DNA of 40,553 bases from Nostoc favosum CHAB5714 (GCF_020829495.1 NZ_JAIVFQ010000014.1:83719-124271), one strand, 5' to 3'. Shown: positions 8,523 to 18,368, numbered from the stretch's first letter. Notes: generated from the letters alone by a model not told the origin. A program made the numbers and translations.

Positions 8523-9190
8523 TTTTGCGATGATCGCGGCGTTGCTTATAATGCCGCGATCAATACAAAACTCCTAAAAAGGATTTTGGTTCTTTCTCCA
8601 GCAACATAACTCATGAGCATTACCCAGTCAGCCTCCGTGTAGTCCCTCTAACTGAGGGGAGAGGTATTAACCATTTAACACACTCAAGAGGACTGGTAGG
8701 GGGCAAGGGGCAGGGGAAGCAGGGGAAGCAGGGGAAGCAGGGGAAGAATAAAAATTACCTATTTCCCCTCTGCTCCCTGCTCCCTGCCTCTGTGCCTCTT
8801 CCCCATTCCCCACTTCAGAGCTTTGCTCACAGGCATTAATTGTCTATCTTAGAAATAAGAGCATTTCGTAACGGAAGCATCCCAAATGTGTAAGTTATAT
8901 CAAAACCACGTTATGAATTGTCATTGCGTTCGCCCAAGGCGTACCCTGCGGGAACGCAACGTAGTGGAGTGAAGCAATCGCAAGATATGGGATTGCTTAT
9001 CTGCGACACGCTGCGCGAACACTACGCTACCGCTTCATTCGCTTTTGACTTACACCTTCGTGCAAAATTGGGATGCTCCCATTTCGTAACTCGACACTAC
9101 TGAATTAATGCTCAGAAATATATGTATAAGAATATACGCAAATATTGCAGTATAAGAACTACTGACGATATCTAGTTTTAGGACAATGTA
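8523..9190. other. Intergenic region psaK-protease, no gene supported
   Basis: Besides the STRR at 8690-8815, the stretch 8915-9060 is a dispersed Nostoc-type repeat built of GCGGGAACGCAACG, CACGCTGCGCGAACACTACG and GCTACCGCTTCATTCGC. A 61-codon frame at 8918-9103 lies wholly inside this repeat and is not believed to be a gene. A GCGATGATCGCGGCG/GCCGCGATCA hairpin just after psaK (8528-8562) could end its transcript. Confidence 0.5.
8690..8815. repeat. STRR arrays (GGGGAAGCA), inverted pair
   Basis: Four copies of GGGGAAGCA and related units (8697-8745) are followed by CTCTGCTCCCTGCTCCCTG (8766-8795). The purine-rich arm is first. It sits in the 670-base psaK-protease gap. Confidence 0.85.
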
Positions 9191-10387
9191 ATGCAAACAA
9201 ATTGGAAAATTGGGTCTTTATTTGGAATTCCCCTGTTTTTAGACCCGTTATGGTTTGTGATTTTAGGGTTGGCAACTCTTAACTTTGGGGTAGCTTATCA
9301 GGAATGGGGGCCTGTTATAGCTTGGAGTGCTGGAATAGTTATGGCACTGTTGCTATTTGGTTCGGTGTTGCTACATGAGTTGGGTCACAGCTTGGTAGCC
9401 CGATCGCAAGGCATTAAAGTTAATTCAATTACCCTATTTCTGTTTGGCGGGATTGCTGCTATTGAAGAAGAATCTAAAACTCCTTTCAAAGCTTTTCAAG
9501 TAGCGATCGCTGGCCCTTTGGTGAGTATCATACTATTTTTCCTGCTCCGGCTGGGAGCTATTGTGATACCTGATACTAGTCCACTCAGTGTCATGGTCGG
9601 AGATTTGGCGAGAATTAACTTGGTGGTGGCCCTATTTAACCTGATTCCAGGCTTACCTCTAGATGGAGGGCAAGTGTTAAAAGCAGCACTATGGCAAATC
9701 ACAGGTAATCGTTTTCAAGCCGTACACTGGGCTGCAAAGGCTGGGCAAATTTTGGGTTACAGTGCGATCGCTTTAGGATTTGTTGTAGATTTTGTGACCA
9801 GAGAATTAGTACTTGGTTTGTGGATTGCGATGTTAGGTTGGTTTGCTGTCCGCAACGCTAACAGCTATGACAACATGACTACATTGCAAGAAAGCCTACT
9901 TAAAGTTGTGGCGGCTGATGCGATGACTCGTGACTTTCGGGTAATTGATGCTGATCAGACATTGCGATCGTTTGCCGATTTATACCTGTTGGAAACCGTT
10001 CCCTCACAGATTTATTTTGCTGCATCTGATGGACGTTACCGGGGTCTAGTTTCCATTGACGATTTTCGTTTAACCCAAAGGAGTGAATGGGAAACCCAAA
10101 CCTTACATAGCATTGTGCATCCCTTGACAGAAATACCCACTGTTGCAGAAGCAACAACGATAGCTGAGGTAATTAACAAACTGGAAAATGAGCAGTTACC
10201 TAGAATTACCGTGCTTTCTCCGGCTGGTGCTGTTGCTGGTGTAATTGATCGGGGAGATATTGTAAGGGCGTTAGCACAAAAGTTAAATTTGCGGGTAGCA
10301 GATGCTGAAATTAAACGGATCAAGGAAGAAGGAAGTTATTCGCCTGGGTTGCAACTAGCAGCACTAGCGAAGTCAATTACAAAATGA
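9191..10387 (+). CDS. Site-2 protease family protein (M50) with two CBS domains
   Basis: An intramembrane zinc metalloprotease of 398 residues. HELGH at residues 62-66 gives two zinc-ligand histidines and the catalytic Glu, and Asp158 in NLIPGLPLDGGQ is the third ligand. Four to six membrane helices fill residues 1-225, including the family start IGSLFGIPLFLDPLWF. Residues ~240-375 form a pair of CBS modules (VAADAMTRDF..., then IVHPLTEIPTV... ending VAGVIDRGDIVRAL), which often sense adenine nucleotides. The ATG at 9191 has AGGA about 8 bases upstream. Substrates of this cyanobacterial subfamily are unknown; cleavage of anti-sigma factors is the known role of other members. A strong terminator follows. 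Confidence 0.93.
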   Translation: MQTNWKIGSLFGIPLFLDPLWFVILGLATLNFGVAYQEWGPVIAWSAGIVMALLLFGSVLLHELGHSLVARSQGIKVNSITLFLFGGIAAIEEESKTPFKAFQVAIAGPLVSIILFFLLRLGAIVIPDTSPLSVMVGDLARINLVVALFNLIPGLPLDGGQVLKAALWQITGNRFQAVHWAAKAGQILGYSAIALGFVVDFVTRELVLGLWIAMLGWFAVRNANSYDNMTTLQESLLKVVAADAMTRDFRVIDADQTLRSFADLYLLETVPSQIYFAASDGRYRGLVSIDDFRLTQRSEWETQTLHSIVHPLTEIPTVAEATTIAEVINKLENEQLPRITVLSPAGAVAGVIDRGDIVRALAQKLNLRVADAEIKRIKEEGSYSPGLQLAALAKSITK

Positions 10388-10480
10388 ACGTCATACCCTT
10401 GTCATAGTTTTGCAATAGATTCGTCAAAAGCTTGTGTGATATTTAATCTGGTATTTGGTTACAAAATGCTTTTTTTGGGT

Positions 10481-10510
10481 AAAAGGTAGGAAATCCTACC
10501 TTTTTTATTT
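10481..10510 (+). terminator. Rho-independent terminator after the protease gene
   Basis: The stem AAAAGGTAGGA pairs with TCCTACCTTTT with an AA in the loop, followed by a T-rich tract to 10510. It lies ~95 bases after the protease stop codon. Confidence 0.85.
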
Positions 10511-10519
10511 TTTAAATTA

Positions 10520-10628
10520 ACGTGAGTTCGATAAACCTCTCCCTGCCTTGAACTAAAGTTCAAGTCTTTCCCTCTCCGACTCGGAGAGGGACGGTTTTAC
10601 GTAGTAAAACCAGGGAGAGGTTTCTTTG
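10520..10628. repeat. Dispersed inverted-repeat element, copy 2
   Basis: Read on the minus strand this element repeats the 218-322 element: CCTCTCCCTGGTTTTACTACG at one end, a CCCTCTCC...GGAGAGGG stem in the middle, the TTGAACTTTAGTTCAA palindrome, and CGAACTCACG at the other end. Two copies in 10 kb point to a mobile non-coding repeat. Confidence 0.75.
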
Positions 10629-10727
10629 ACATCGCCTCAGAGGATTGGAAAATTATTAAAACTTCCAGTTTAAAGCGAGTAAAATGTAAGTACGTGATAT
10701 ACTACGTCTCTCACTCACCCTGGTTTT

Positions 10728-12098
10728 ATGGCACTGCCAATTGTTGCAATTATCGGACGCCCAAATGTGGGCAAATCCACCCTGGTTAATCGACTCGCCG
10801 GGGAACAAACGGCGATTGTCCATGATGAACCGGGAGTGACACGCGATCGCACTTATCTACCAGCTTTCTGGAATGGTCGTGAATTTTTGGTGGTAGATAC
10901 TGGTGGTTTAGTTTTTAATGATGATACCGAATTTTTACCACTGATTCGCCAACAGGCAATGACAGCCCTTGCAGAAGCGTGTGGCGCTATTTTTGTCGTA
11001 GATGGTCAAACAGGCCCCACCTCGGCAGATTTAGAAATCGCCGAATGGATGCGCCAACAACCCGTACCCGTTCTACTAGCTGTAAATAAATGTGAATCCC
11101 CAGAACAAGGCTTAATGCAAGCTGCCGAGTTTTGGGAATTGGGATTGGGCGAACCTTACCCTATCTCCGCAATTCATGGCAGTGGTACAGGAGAGTTACT
11201 CGACGAGTTAGTTAATCACATCCCTGCTATTGAAGACATCCCAGACACGAATGAAATCAAAGTAGCAATTGTGGGACGCCCGAATGTCGGTAAATCGAGC
11301 TTACTGAATTCTTTTGTCGGGGAAGAAAGGGCAATTGTCAGCCCAATTTCCGGCACCACCCGCGATGCTATTGATACCGTCATTGAACGAGAGGGACAAA
11401 CCTACCGTTTGATTGACACCGCCGGTATTCGCAAAAAGAAACACATAGAATACGGCACAGAATTCTTTAGTATTAACCGTGCTTTCAAAGCGATTCGCCG
11501 TGCTGACGTGGTTTTATTAGTAATAGATGCCGTAGATGGAGTCACTGAGCAAGACCAAAAATTAGCTGGGCGGATTATCGAAGAAGGTCGAGCTTGCATC
11601 ATCGTCGTTAATAAGTGGGATGCTGTCGAAAAAGACTCTTACACAATCTACGACTACGAAAAAACTCTGCAATCACGGTTACATTTTACCGAATGGGCAG
11701 AAACAATTTTTGTGAGTGCCTTGTCAGGACAACGGGTAGAGAAGATTCTAGAGTTGGTGAAAACGGCGGCTGAATCACACAAACGCCGTGTCAGCACATC
11801 AGTTATTAACGAAGTCTTAACAGACGCTGTTAGCTGGCATTCACCGCCAGCATCTCGTGGTGGCCGTCAGGGCAAGATTTATTATGGTACACAAGTAAGT
11901 AGCCAACCACCAACGATCGCTCTATTTGTCAATGATTCCAAACGCTTCAACGACAACTACCGCCGCTACATTGAACGCCAATTCCGGCAACAGCTAGGAT
12001 TTAAAGGCACGCCAATTATTTTGCTGTGGCGGAGCAAAAAAGTCCGTGATGCCGAAATTGGTAATGTTAATAGAGCAACTCGCGTCAAAATAAGTTAG
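10728..12098 (+). CDS. der: Ribosome biogenesis GTPase Der (EngA)
   Basis: Der helps 50S subunit assembly. The 456-residue protein has the diagnostic two GTPase domains in tandem. The first has GRPNVGKST (residues 10-18), DTGG and NKCE; the second has GRPNVGKSS (around 184-192), DTAGI and NKWD. A C-terminal KH-like domain follows (from about residue 355, ending [11 protein letters not shown]). The start ATG 10728 gives [16 protein letters not shown], which places the first P-loop as usual. It lies upstream of the EcfT-like gene, with a repeat-filled gap of ~295 bases. Confidence 0.97.
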   Translation: MALPIVAIIGRPNVGKSTLVNRLAGEQTAIVHDEPGVTRDRTYLPAFWNGREFLVVDTGGLVFNDDTEFLPLIRQQAMTALAEACGAIFVVDGQTGPTSADLEIAEWMRQQPVPVLLAVNKCESPEQGLMQAAEFWELGLGEPYPISAIHGSGTGELLDELVNHIPAIEDIPDTNEIKVAIVGRPNVGKSSLLNSFVGEERAIVSPISGTTRDAIDTVIEREGQTYRLIDTAGIRKKKHIEYGTEFFSINRAFKAIRRADVVLLVIDAVDGVTEQDQKLAGRIIEEGRACIIVVNKWDAVEKDSYTIYDYEKTLQSRLHFTEWAETIFVSALSGQRVEKILELVKTAAESHKRRVSTSVINEVLTDAVSWHSPPASRGGRQGKIYYGTQVSSQPPTIALFVNDSKRFNDNYRRYIERQFRQQLGFKGTPIILLWRSKKVRDAEIGNVNRATRVKIS

Positions 12099-12099
12099 G

Positions 12100-12393
12100 A
12101 GTTATGAGTGAGAGTTAGGAGTTAGGAGTTAGGAGTTATGAGTTAAAGCCAAAATTTCTAATTATAGAAGCCTATGGACTTGAGTTTGATAGCGGCACAA
12201 AGTGAGAGAGTTATGAGTTAAAGTCAAAACTCCTAAATAGCAATTATTTGTGAAACTACACAAAATTAGACTTGGTGAGACAAGAGGCTTGAGCAACTGG
12301 TTCTATGCAACCTCACAGGTAATCGGTATAACTCGTAACTCGTAACTCCTAACTCCTCACTCATAACTCATAACTCCTCACTCCTAACTCTAA
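12100..12393. repeat. STRR arrays between der and the EcfT-like gene
   Basis: AGGAGTTATGAGTGAGAG and three TTAGGAG units lie at 12105-12147. The complementary CTCGTAACTCCTAACTCC and CTCACTCATAACTC units lie at 12330-12390. The arms could fold on each other. The 180 bases between them hold no gene I can support. Confidence 0.8.
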
Positions 12394-12394
12394 A

Positions 12395-13312
12395 ATGGAT
12401 TTATTACGATCGCTGCCACTTGGACTTTATTTAGAACAACCCCAAACTTGGCTGCATAAAATCGATCCGCGAGTCAAGTTCGCCTGGTTGATGAGTTTTT
12501 TAACAAGCTATGTTTTAGCTAACAACTTTTGGCGGGTGCTGCTAGTGGTAATATTGATTCTTGCCACCTTAATTGCCAGGATTCCCCGCCGAGTATGGCA
12601 GCAGCAAATGGGTTGGCTGTTAATGCTATCGTTTTTTATCTTAGCGATCGGAGCCATCAGTCCTGATGCAATGGGTGCAGATTATCAGCCACGCCTCCCA
12701 GCCAATGAACAAATATTAACCCAGCCAGTAAACTCCAAAAATATTGTTCAAGAGCCAGCAAGTAATAGCAAATACAGCTATGTGCTATTTCACAAAGGCC
12801 CAGTTAAAGTAACTCGCCGCTCCTTGGATTTGGCTGTACGTCTGAGTACAATTATATTTACCGTAATTTACAGCACCAACTTGTATCTGCTGACAACCGC
12901 ACCAGAAGAAATCACATCTGGCATAGAAAGCCTAATGCAACCCCTGAGACGCTTCAAGTTGCCTGTCACCGAAATTGCTTTAACTTTAACCTTATCCTTG
13001 CGCTTTATCCCTTTGGTTTTAGAAGAAGTGCAAAACTTATTTCGCTCCGTGATGACAAGGGCAATTAATTGGAAAAAGCTAGGATTGAAAGGAGGATTCA
13101 AAGTTTGGATGACAGTCGCAGAGAGACTGTTAGAAAATCTGCTCTTACGAGCCGATCAAATGGCGAATGCAATGATGGTGCGGGGTTTTACCAGTCCTAA
13201 CGAGCATCGAGTCCAGTGGCACGATTTACGATTTAAAGGGCGTGACTGGCTTGCTATTGCAACTTTAATTTTATTCTGGGGAATACGGCTAGCTATAGGA
13301 ACTCAGGTCTAA
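12395..13312 (+). CDS. EcfT/CbiQ-type energy-coupling factor transmembrane protein
   Basis: This 305-residue inner-membrane protein has the EcfT/CbiQ pattern. The N-terminal HKIDPRVKFAWLMSF is the usual family start. Several membrane helices follow at about 30-65 and 75-90, and a long hydrophilic insert occupies ~92-140. Helices resume at 145-170, and the cytoplasmic coupling segment ends in LLLRADQMANAMMVRGF, where MVRGF stands in for the Ala-Arg-Gly motif that contacts the ATPases. No EcfA ATPases or substrate-specific S component are nearby, which is usual for this cyanobacterial gene. Substrate unknown. The start ATG lies directly after the STRR array and 22 bases separate its end from the next gene, so co-transcription is likely. 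Confidence 0.85.
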   Translation: MDLLRSLPLGLYLEQPQTWLHKIDPRVKFAWLMSFLTSYVLANNFWRVLLVVILILATLIARIPRRVWQQQMGWLLMLSFFILAIGAISPDAMGADYQPRLPANEQILTQPVNSKNIVQEPASNSKYSYVLFHKGPVKVTRRSLDLAVRLSTIIFTVIYSTNLYLLTTAPEEITSGIESLMQPLRRFKLPVTEIALTLTLSLRFIPLVLEEVQNLFRSVMTRAINWKKLGLKGGFKVWMTVAERLLENLLLRADQMANAMMVRGFTSPNEHRVQWHDLRFKGRDWLAIATLILFWGIRLAIGTQV

Positions 13313-13334
13313 TTTTGCAACGCTTATAAACAGT

Positions 13335-14999
13335 ATGATCAAGGCTTGGTATTGGCGATCGCTACCCTTAGAAAAGCGTACAGGTTCGGAAGTTTTTGCT
13401 ACTCTTTTTCACCCCACCTCCGCATCGGGAATTGCTACCCTACTGGAAAGTCCCTACCCAACGCCAATCGATCATCCCCAACTCAGCCGATATTCTATCT
13501 GTGCAGGCGCTCCTCGCCTAGTCGATGGCATCCCCCAGATGTGGACACCAGAAGTCGGAAAGGTTTTTCCCTTCCTCGAAAAGCTGTTACAGCAAGGGGT
13601 AGGGAGAGATGAGGGGGATGAGGAAGATGAGGGTGATGAGGGGGATGAGGTAGTATTTTCTCTCCCATCTCCCCCTGCTCCCCCTGCTCCCCCACCTCCC
13701 CATCTCCCTTTCACCGGCGGTTGGTTAGGTTGGCTAGGCTATGATGTGGCATGGGAAATTGAACAGTTACCACGTCATAAAATTGATCCCCTACCATTTC
13801 CCATAGCTTTTTGGTATGAACCAGATTGTTTTGCCATTTTAGATCACGCGCAACAAATTCTTTGGCTAGCCGCCAGTGATGCAAGTGAACTCGATGAGTT
13901 CCAGCACAAATTAGAGAACATAAAAGGGGAGTTGGGGGACAAAGTAGAACTTTCTCCCTCATCTCCCCCATCTCCCTCATCTCCCCCATCTCCCTCATCT
14001 CCCCCATCTCCCTCATCTCCCTCGCCTCCTCTCTTTTTGACATCTCAAGCAGATTATGAAACAGCTGTAAACCAGGCGAAAAAATATATTCAAGCTGGAG
14101 ACATCTTTCAGGCAAATCTTTCATTGCGATTTCAAGCGTCTACATCGGCTTCTGGTTGGGAAATTTACCAAGCCTTGCAAAAAATCAATCCTTCTCCTTT
14201 TGCCAGCTATTGGCAAACGCCTTGGGGGGAAGTGATTAGTTGTTCGCCGGAACGGTTAGTAATGTTGCAAAATCGACAAGCCGAAACCAGACCGATCGCT
14301 GGGACGCGATCGCGTGGTGTCAATCCAGAACAAGATATGCAACTGGCACAAGATTTACTCAGCAATACCAAAGAACGTGCAGAACACATCATGCTGGTGG
14401 ATTTGGAACGCAATGATTTAGGGCGAGTTTGTGAATGGGGAACCGTTACTGTTGACGAATTGCTGACAATTGAGCGATATAGCCATGTGATGCATCTTGT
14501 CAGCAACATCAAAGGTACTTTAAAAGGCGAATGCACCACCATTGATTTGATCCGCGCCACGTTTCCAGGTGGCACAATCACAGGTTGTCCCAAAGTCCGT
14601 TGCATGGAAATTATTGAAGAACTAGAACCCTTGCGGCGCAGCTTGTTCTACGGTTCCTGCGGCTATTTAGATTGGCGTGGTCATTTAGATTTAAATATCT
14701 TAATCCGCACCCTGCTATTAGCTCCCGTGTCTCAAGAAGCAGGGGGAGCAGGGGAGGCAGGGGAGGCAGGGGAGGCAGGGGGAGCAGGGGGAGCAGGGGA
14801 GGCAGGGGAGGCAGGGGGAGCAAATTCTTCTTCATTTCCTTACTCAAGACTCATCCCTGGGCACTGGGCACTCAACATTGTCTGGGGACAAGTTGGCGCA
14901 GGAATTGTCGCAGACAGCGATCCTGAGAAAGAATGGTATGAATCTCTGCACAAAGCTCAGGCACAACTGGCAGCACTGAAAATGCTAGATAATCAATAG
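13335..14999 (+). CDS. Chorismate-binding enzyme, anthranilate/aminodeoxychorismate synthase component I
   Basis: This 554-residue enzyme uses chorismate plus ammonia from a glutaminase partner. The C-terminal chorismate domain has [71 protein letters not shown] and [19 protein letters not shown] is typical of anthranilate synthase (PIKGT in E. coli PabB), and LLES near residue 37 resembles the tryptophan-site motif. Cyanobacterial PabB-like proteins can share both, so TrpE versus PabB is unresolved. Three in-frame low-complexity inserts interrupt it: an acidic/Pro-rich run (~93-125), Ser/Pro repeats (~210-235) and Gly/Ala/Glu repeats (~468-497), each from STRR DNA with a 9-base period. Catalytic motifs are untouched, so it may be active. 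Confidence 0.9.
   Translation: MIKAWYWRSLPLEKRTGSEVFATLFHPTSASGIATLLESPYPTPIDHPQLSRYSICAGAPRLVDGIPQMWTPEVGKVFPFLEKLLQQGVGRDEGDEEDEGDEGDEVVFSLPSPPAPPAPPPPHLPFTGGWLGWLGYDVAWEIEQLPRHKIDPLPFPIAFWYEPDCFAILDHAQQILWLAASDASELDEFQHKLENIKGELGDKVELSPSSPPSPSSPPSPSSPPSPSSPSPPLFLTSQADYETAVNQAKKYIQAGDIFQANLSLRFQASTSASGWEIYQALQKINPSPFASYWQTPWGEVISCSPERLVMLQNRQAETRPIAGTRSRGVNPEQDMQLAQDLLSNTKERAEHIMLVDLERNDLGRVCEWGTVTVDELLTIERYSHVMHLVSNIKGTLKGECTTIDLIRATFPGGTITGCPKVRCMEIIEELEPLRRSLFYGSCGYLDWRGHLDLNILIRTLLLAPVSQEAGGAGEAGEAGEAGGAGGAGEAGEAGGANSSSFPYSRLIPGHWALNIVWGQVGAGIVADSDPEKEWYESLHKAQAQLAALKMLDNQ
13604..13705. repeat. Intragenic STRR insertion 1 in the chorismate enzyme gene
   Basis: Units of GATGAGGGG/GATGAGGAA type (to ~13652) are followed by complementary CCCCCTGCTCCCCCTGCTCC units. 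The 9-base period keeps the frame and encodes an acidic run, then a Pro-rich run. Confidence 0.85.
13925..14033. repeat. Intragenic STRR insertion 2
   Basis: A short GGGGAGTTGGGGGAC arm is followed by repeats of CTCCCTCATCTCCCCCAT, giving a Ser-Pro-Pro-Ser run in the protein. The frame is kept. Confidence 0.85.
14733..14823. repeat. Intragenic STRR insertion 3
   Basis: About nine head-to-tail units of GCAGGGGAG/GCAGGGGGA (9 bases) encode a Gly-Ala-Glu run between the catalytic-core strand [11 protein letters not shown] and the final [14 protein letters not shown] motif. Confidence 0.85.
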
Positions 15000-15117
15000 G
15001 AGTAGGGAGTAGGGAGTAGGGAGTAGGTTATTAGTTATTCTTTCTCCCCCTGCTCCCCCTGCTCCCTCATCTCCCCACTCCCACTCCCCACTCCCCACTC
15101 CCCACTCCCCACTCCCA
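15000..15117. repeat. STRR arrays (GGGAGTA / CTCCCCA)
   Basis: GGAGTAGGGAGTAGGGAGTAGG directly follows the stop codon and is followed by CTCCCCCTGCTCCCCCTGCTCC-like and ACTCCCC repeats up to 15117. The purine-rich arm is first and a hairpin is possible. Confidence 0.85.
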
Positions 15118-15535
15118 AATTTTGTGCCATTCAGCCACAGTTGTGGCAGTATGGAAAGAAGTTGAAAAGTTAGCTGTTGCCGTTGGGAATTTCAAAGGGT
15201 GTTTTCCCTTGCCACGCTAAACTTTCAATAAGAGGGTCAGGACTGTTTTATGCCTTATGCCGCCAGGTTGGTATATTTGAGTCACCAAAGCATAAAGCGA
15301 AATCTATCGATAAGCCTCTACTCTTCGAGTCTACACTTCACGTTTCATGTTGTACCATTTCGCTTCACTACCACTAGCTTCATCTGCCTATTAGAAACTA
15401 GATCAAGGTCTTCGCAACCGCAGTTTTGCATTTTAAGCAAATATTCTGGCGAATGTTGGTATTATCGTCTGAATGTTTGGAATTCACTGCGAAAAGATAT
15501 ATATACTCTCACCTTGACTACACCTTAACTCTTAA
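15118..15535. other. Region upstream of pipX
   Basis: No intact gene is seen. On the minus strand the stretch 15170-15240 reads SPDPLIESLAWQGKTPFEI, then a stop, and looks like a short gene remnant that I cannot assign. The pipX promoter presumably lies in the last 150 bases, but no clear boxes are visible. Confidence 0.3.
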
Positions 15536-15814
15536 ATGAATCCAGAAAACGCAGAAACTTACATAAACCATCCAACTTGGGGTTTACTTTACAAAATCTG
15601 TATGGTTGATGACAACCAGGATTTGTTCACCACACTTTATGCCCAGCGCTTGTTTTTTTTGGTTGCAAATGACGTTAAAGGTGTTAAATTCCAGTCTCTA
15701 GGACGTACTGAGGCTAGAATGATGTTGGAAAATCGCTTACGTACCCTGCGGCGCAGTGGACAATCTCAGGAGTACGATCAGCTTCAGAGTGTTTTCCAAC
15801 GCACCTTCCAATGA
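15536..15814 (+). CDS. pipX: PipX, PII-interacting transcription coactivator
   Basis: PipX binds either the nitrogen regulator NtcA, when 2-oxoglutarate is high, or the PII protein, when ADP is high and 2-oxoglutarate is low. It thereby transmits nitrogen status to transcription. The 92-residue product has the Tudor-like N-terminal domain (TYINHPTWGLLYKICMVDDNQDLFTTLYAQRLFFLV) and two C-terminal helices (GRTEARMMLENRLRTLRR...). The full length matches the family. Its stop codon overlaps the pipY start by four bases (ATGA), the conserved cyanobacterial arrangement, so the two are co-translated. Confidence 0.96.
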   Translation: MNPENAETYINHPTWGLLYKICMVDDNQDLFTTLYAQRLFFLVANDVKGVKFQSLGRTEARMMLENRLRTLRRSGQSQEYDQLQSVFQRTFQ

Positions 15815-16479
15815 ATAGTTCGATTTCCGAACGTATTGTTTCCATTCGCTCCTCTCTACCAACTTCAGTCAAATTGATTGCTGTTAGCAAGCAAGTTTCT
15901 GCCCAGACCATTCGGTCTGCCTATGCCGCAGGAATTCGTGATTTTGCGGAGAGTCGTATCCAAGAAGCCGCCAGCAAACAAGCCGAGTTGCAAGACTTAC
16001 CGGATATTACCTGGCACTTTATTGGACATTTGCAAAGCAATAAAGCCAAAAAAGCCATCGAACAATTCCCTTGGATTCACTCCGTCGATAACTTGAAGCT
16101 GGCACAGCGCTTAGATCAATTGGCGCAACAGCTAGGAGTGAGTCCCCAGGTTTGCCTGCAAGTGAAAATTCTCCCCGATCCCAACAAGTCTGGTTGGAGT
16201 GTGCCAGAACTTTTGGCTGATTTACCCACACTCGATCAATACAAAAGTTTACAAATTCAAGGTTTGATGACAATTCCGCCTTCAGGATTAAATGATCCGG
16301 AAATTTTGAATGTATTTAATCTCAATCGTGAGCTAGCAAAGAAAATAAGAGAGCAAAACTGGTCGCACATTAAAATGCAGCACTTGTCTATGGGTATGTC
16401 AGGCGACTACGAACTGGCAGTGCAAGCAGGCGCAACGATGGTACGATTAGGAACAATATTGTTTGGCGATCGCTCTTAG
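15811..16479 (+). CDS. pipY: PipY, PLP-binding YggS/PLPBP family protein
   Basis: A 222-residue, single-domain PLP-binding TIM-barrel protein involved in vitamin B6 and amino-acid homeostasis. The PLP lysine is in KLIAVSKQVSAQTI (around Lys 27). Family runs WHFIGHLQSNKAKKA, SVDNLKLAQRLDQLA and LSMGMSGDYELAVQAGATMVRLGT are all present. It starts inside pipX (4-base overlap), as in other cyanobacteria where the two gene products interact functionally. sepF follows in the same direction; YggS-family genes are linked to sepF and proC in many bacteria, so this order is ancestral. Confidence 0.96.
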   Translation: MNSSISERIVSIRSSLPTSVKLIAVSKQVSAQTIRSAYAAGIRDFAESRIQEAASKQAELQDLPDITWHFIGHLQSNKAKKAIEQFPWIHSVDNLKLAQRLDQLAQQLGVSPQVCLQVKILPDPNKSGWSVPELLADLPTLDQYKSLQIQGLMTIPPSGLNDPEILNVFNLNRELAKKIREQNWSHIKMQHLSMGMSGDYELAVQAGATMVRLGTILFGDRS

Positions 16480-16839
16480 CCTTTGATCATCAGCCTTGCT
16501 CTTAAGTATTAATAGAGATCAGGATTTGATGACAAGAATTTTCTAACAAACTGGTGCAATTAGAAACAAAGGATATAGTATTGACAAAAGCAATCGCTAA
16601 GGAAAAATGGGGTAAAAAGAACTTTCCTTCGGACAAACCTTAGGATATAATCTTGACTCATTATTATGTTTAGGCGATGCACAGACCTTTGCAAAAAGTG
16701 TCAGTTCATCGCTAAAACCAGTAGGGTTACAAATAGCAGTATACTTGCTGTAGTATCCACCGATGTAGCGATTGCTCCTACTCAATCAATCCTAAGCCAA
16801 GTCAATATAAGCTATTCGCACCAGGAGAGTACACAGACA

Positions 16840-17442
16840 ATGAACAATATCTTTTCCAAACTCAGAGACTTTGTGGGTCTAAATGAGCAAGTGGAATACG
16901 AGTATTACGAAGAAGAACCAGATAGAGATAATAATTACCAAAATCTGTATCAGCAAGAAAATCCCCAACCACCGGCACCACAGGAAAGCACGGCCGCTCA
17001 AAATCGACGCTGGCGGGAACCAGTGCCTACAATGGGAGATGATATCGCAGAAGGTTCAAAGCCAATGGGGAATGTGATTGGTATGCCAGGAGCAATTAAC
17101 GGAATTTCGGAAGTTTTAGTACTCGAGCCACGCACCTTTGAAGAAATGCCCCAAGCAATTCAAGCGTTGCGAGAACGCAAGTCAGTGGTATTAAATCTGA
17201 CAATAATGGACCCAGATCAAGCTCAACGAGCAGTAGATTTTGTTGCAGGTGGTACTTACGCACTAGATGGACATCAAGAACGCATCGGTGAAAGCATCTT
17301 CTTGTTTACGCCAAGCTGTGTCCAAGTTAGCACCCAAGGTGGGGTTCTTCATGAAGTACCACAACCGCCAGCACGTCCCTCTCGTCCTACAGGTTCTCCA
17401 AATCAAACCTGGGGCAACGAAACTAACCGGATGGCACAATAA
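16840..17442 (+). CDS. sepF: Cell division protein SepF (Cdv2)
   Basis: SepF binds FtsZ and helps anchor and organise the division ring. From ATG 16840 (AGGAGA 11 bases upstream) the 200-residue product begins [14 protein letters not shown], the usual amphipathic membrane-binding N-terminus. An earlier in-frame ATG at 16666 would add 58 residues of unlike composition. After an acidic/Pro-rich linker the SepF domain reads [60 protein letters not shown] and TPSCVQV. The tail is Pro-rich. Gene order pipX-pipY-sepF-proC is preserved. Confidence 0.95.
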   Translation: MNNIFSKLRDFVGLNEQVEYEYYEEEPDRDNNYQNLYQQENPQPPAPQESTAAQNRRWREPVPTMGDDIAEGSKPMGNVIGMPGAINGISEVLVLEPRTFEEMPQAIQALRERKSVVLNLTIMDPDQAQRAVDFVAGGTYALDGHQERIGESIFLFTPSCVQVSTQGGVLHEVPQPPARPSRPTGSPNQTWGNETNRMAQ

Positions 17443-17445
17443 AAT

Positions 17446-17548
17446 TAAATTAGTTGTTAGTCCTTTGTCATTTGTCATTAGTCCTGGGTTTTGATCATAG
17501 TGACAAATGACTAATGACAAACGACGAATGACTAATGACTAATTGATC
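17446..17548. repeat. AATGACT-type short repeats, inverted
   Basis: GTCATTTGTCATTAGTCC (17468-17485) is complementary to GACAAATGACTAATGAC (17501-17517), with further ATGACTA units up to 17548. The spacer between sepF and proC is therefore a hairpin-forming repeat just before the proC start. Confidence 0.75.
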
Positions 17549-17549
17549 A

Positions 17550-18368
17550 ATGACTATAAAATTTGGCTTAATTGGTGGTGGGGTAATGGGAGAAGCGCTC
17601 TTATCCCGCCTTATCGCGCTTGGAACTTATCAATCATCAGAAGTCATAGTTAGCGAACCGCTATCTTCACGCCTAGATTTTTTAAAACAGCAATACAATG
17701 TTGCTGTGACGACAGATAATAGCGAGGTTTTCACCCAAGTAAAAGAAGTTGTCTTTTTGGCAGTAAAACCGCAGGTGTTCAGCGCGATCGCTCAAGAATT
17801 AGCAAATATTGATATTCTTAATAAAGAACACTCACCCCTAATCATTTCGATATTAGCGGGTGTGCCTTTAAGCCAGCTAGAAGCTGCATTTGTGCAATTG
17901 CCAGTTATTAGAGCAATGCCCAACACCCCAGCAACAGTGGGAGCGGGAATTACCGCCATTTGTTCAGGTGCATACACCAATGCCAAGCACCACCAAATAG
18001 CACAGCAGATTTTTTCTGCTGTGGGGGAAGTCGTGGAAGTCTCAGAAGGGCTGATGGATGCAGTCACAGGGCTATCTGGTAGCGGCCCGGCTTACGTGGC
18101 GCTCTTGGTAGAAGCACTTGCTGATGGCGGAGTATCCGCAGGTTTACCTAGAGCAATTGCTAATCAACTAGCCTTGCAAACCGTACTAGGAACAGCGAAA
18201 CTGTTACATGAAACCAAAATGCACCCAGCAGAACTCAAAGATCGCGTTACTAGTCCCGGTGGTACAACCATTGCGGGGATTGCCAAGCTAGAACAGGCAG
18301 GATTTCGTTCAGCTTTAATTGAAGCAGTCAAAGCTGCCACAGAGCGATCGCAAGAACTGGGAAAATAA
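17550..18368 (+). CDS. proC: Pyrroline-5-carboxylate reductase
   Basis: ProC performs the last step of proline synthesis, reducing pyrroline-5-carboxylate with NAD(P)H. The 272-residue protein begins MTIKFGLIGGGVMGEALL with the Rossmann loop GGGVMG (residues 9-14). Then come FLAVKPQV, IRAMPNTPATVGAG and the signature stretch DAVTGLSGSGPAYVALLVEAL, DRVTSPGGTTIAGI. The length is usual. No clear ribosome-binding site precedes ATG 17550, because the repeat reaches up to it. It is the last gene of the pipX-pipY-sepF-proC run. Confidence 0.96.
   Translation: MTIKFGLIGGGVMGEALLSRLIALGTYQSSEVIVSEPLSSRLDFLKQQYNVAVTTDNSEVFTQVKEVVFLAVKPQVFSAIAQELANIDILNKEHSPLIISILAGVPLSQLEAAFVQLPVIRAMPNTPATVGAGITAICSGAYTNAKHHQIAQQIFSAVGEVVEVSEGLMDAVTGLSGSGPAYVALLVEALADGGVSAGLPRAIANQLALQTVLGTAKLLHETKMHPAELKDRVTSPGGTTIAGIAKLEQAGFRSALIEAVKAATERSQELGK

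Noticed and set aside
8918..9103. 61-codon frame in the psaK-protease gap
   Set aside because: It is made of dispersed repeat sequence (GGGAACGCAACG, CGCTGCGCG) and has no ribosome-binding site.
13346..14926. Several long frames on both strands within the chorismate enzyme gene
   Set aside because: They follow from the 9-base low-complexity inserts and overlap the catalytic frame, which carries all motifs.
15170..15376. Short frames upstream of pipX as genes
   Set aside because: No starts, no family motifs; at most a small minus-strand remnant.
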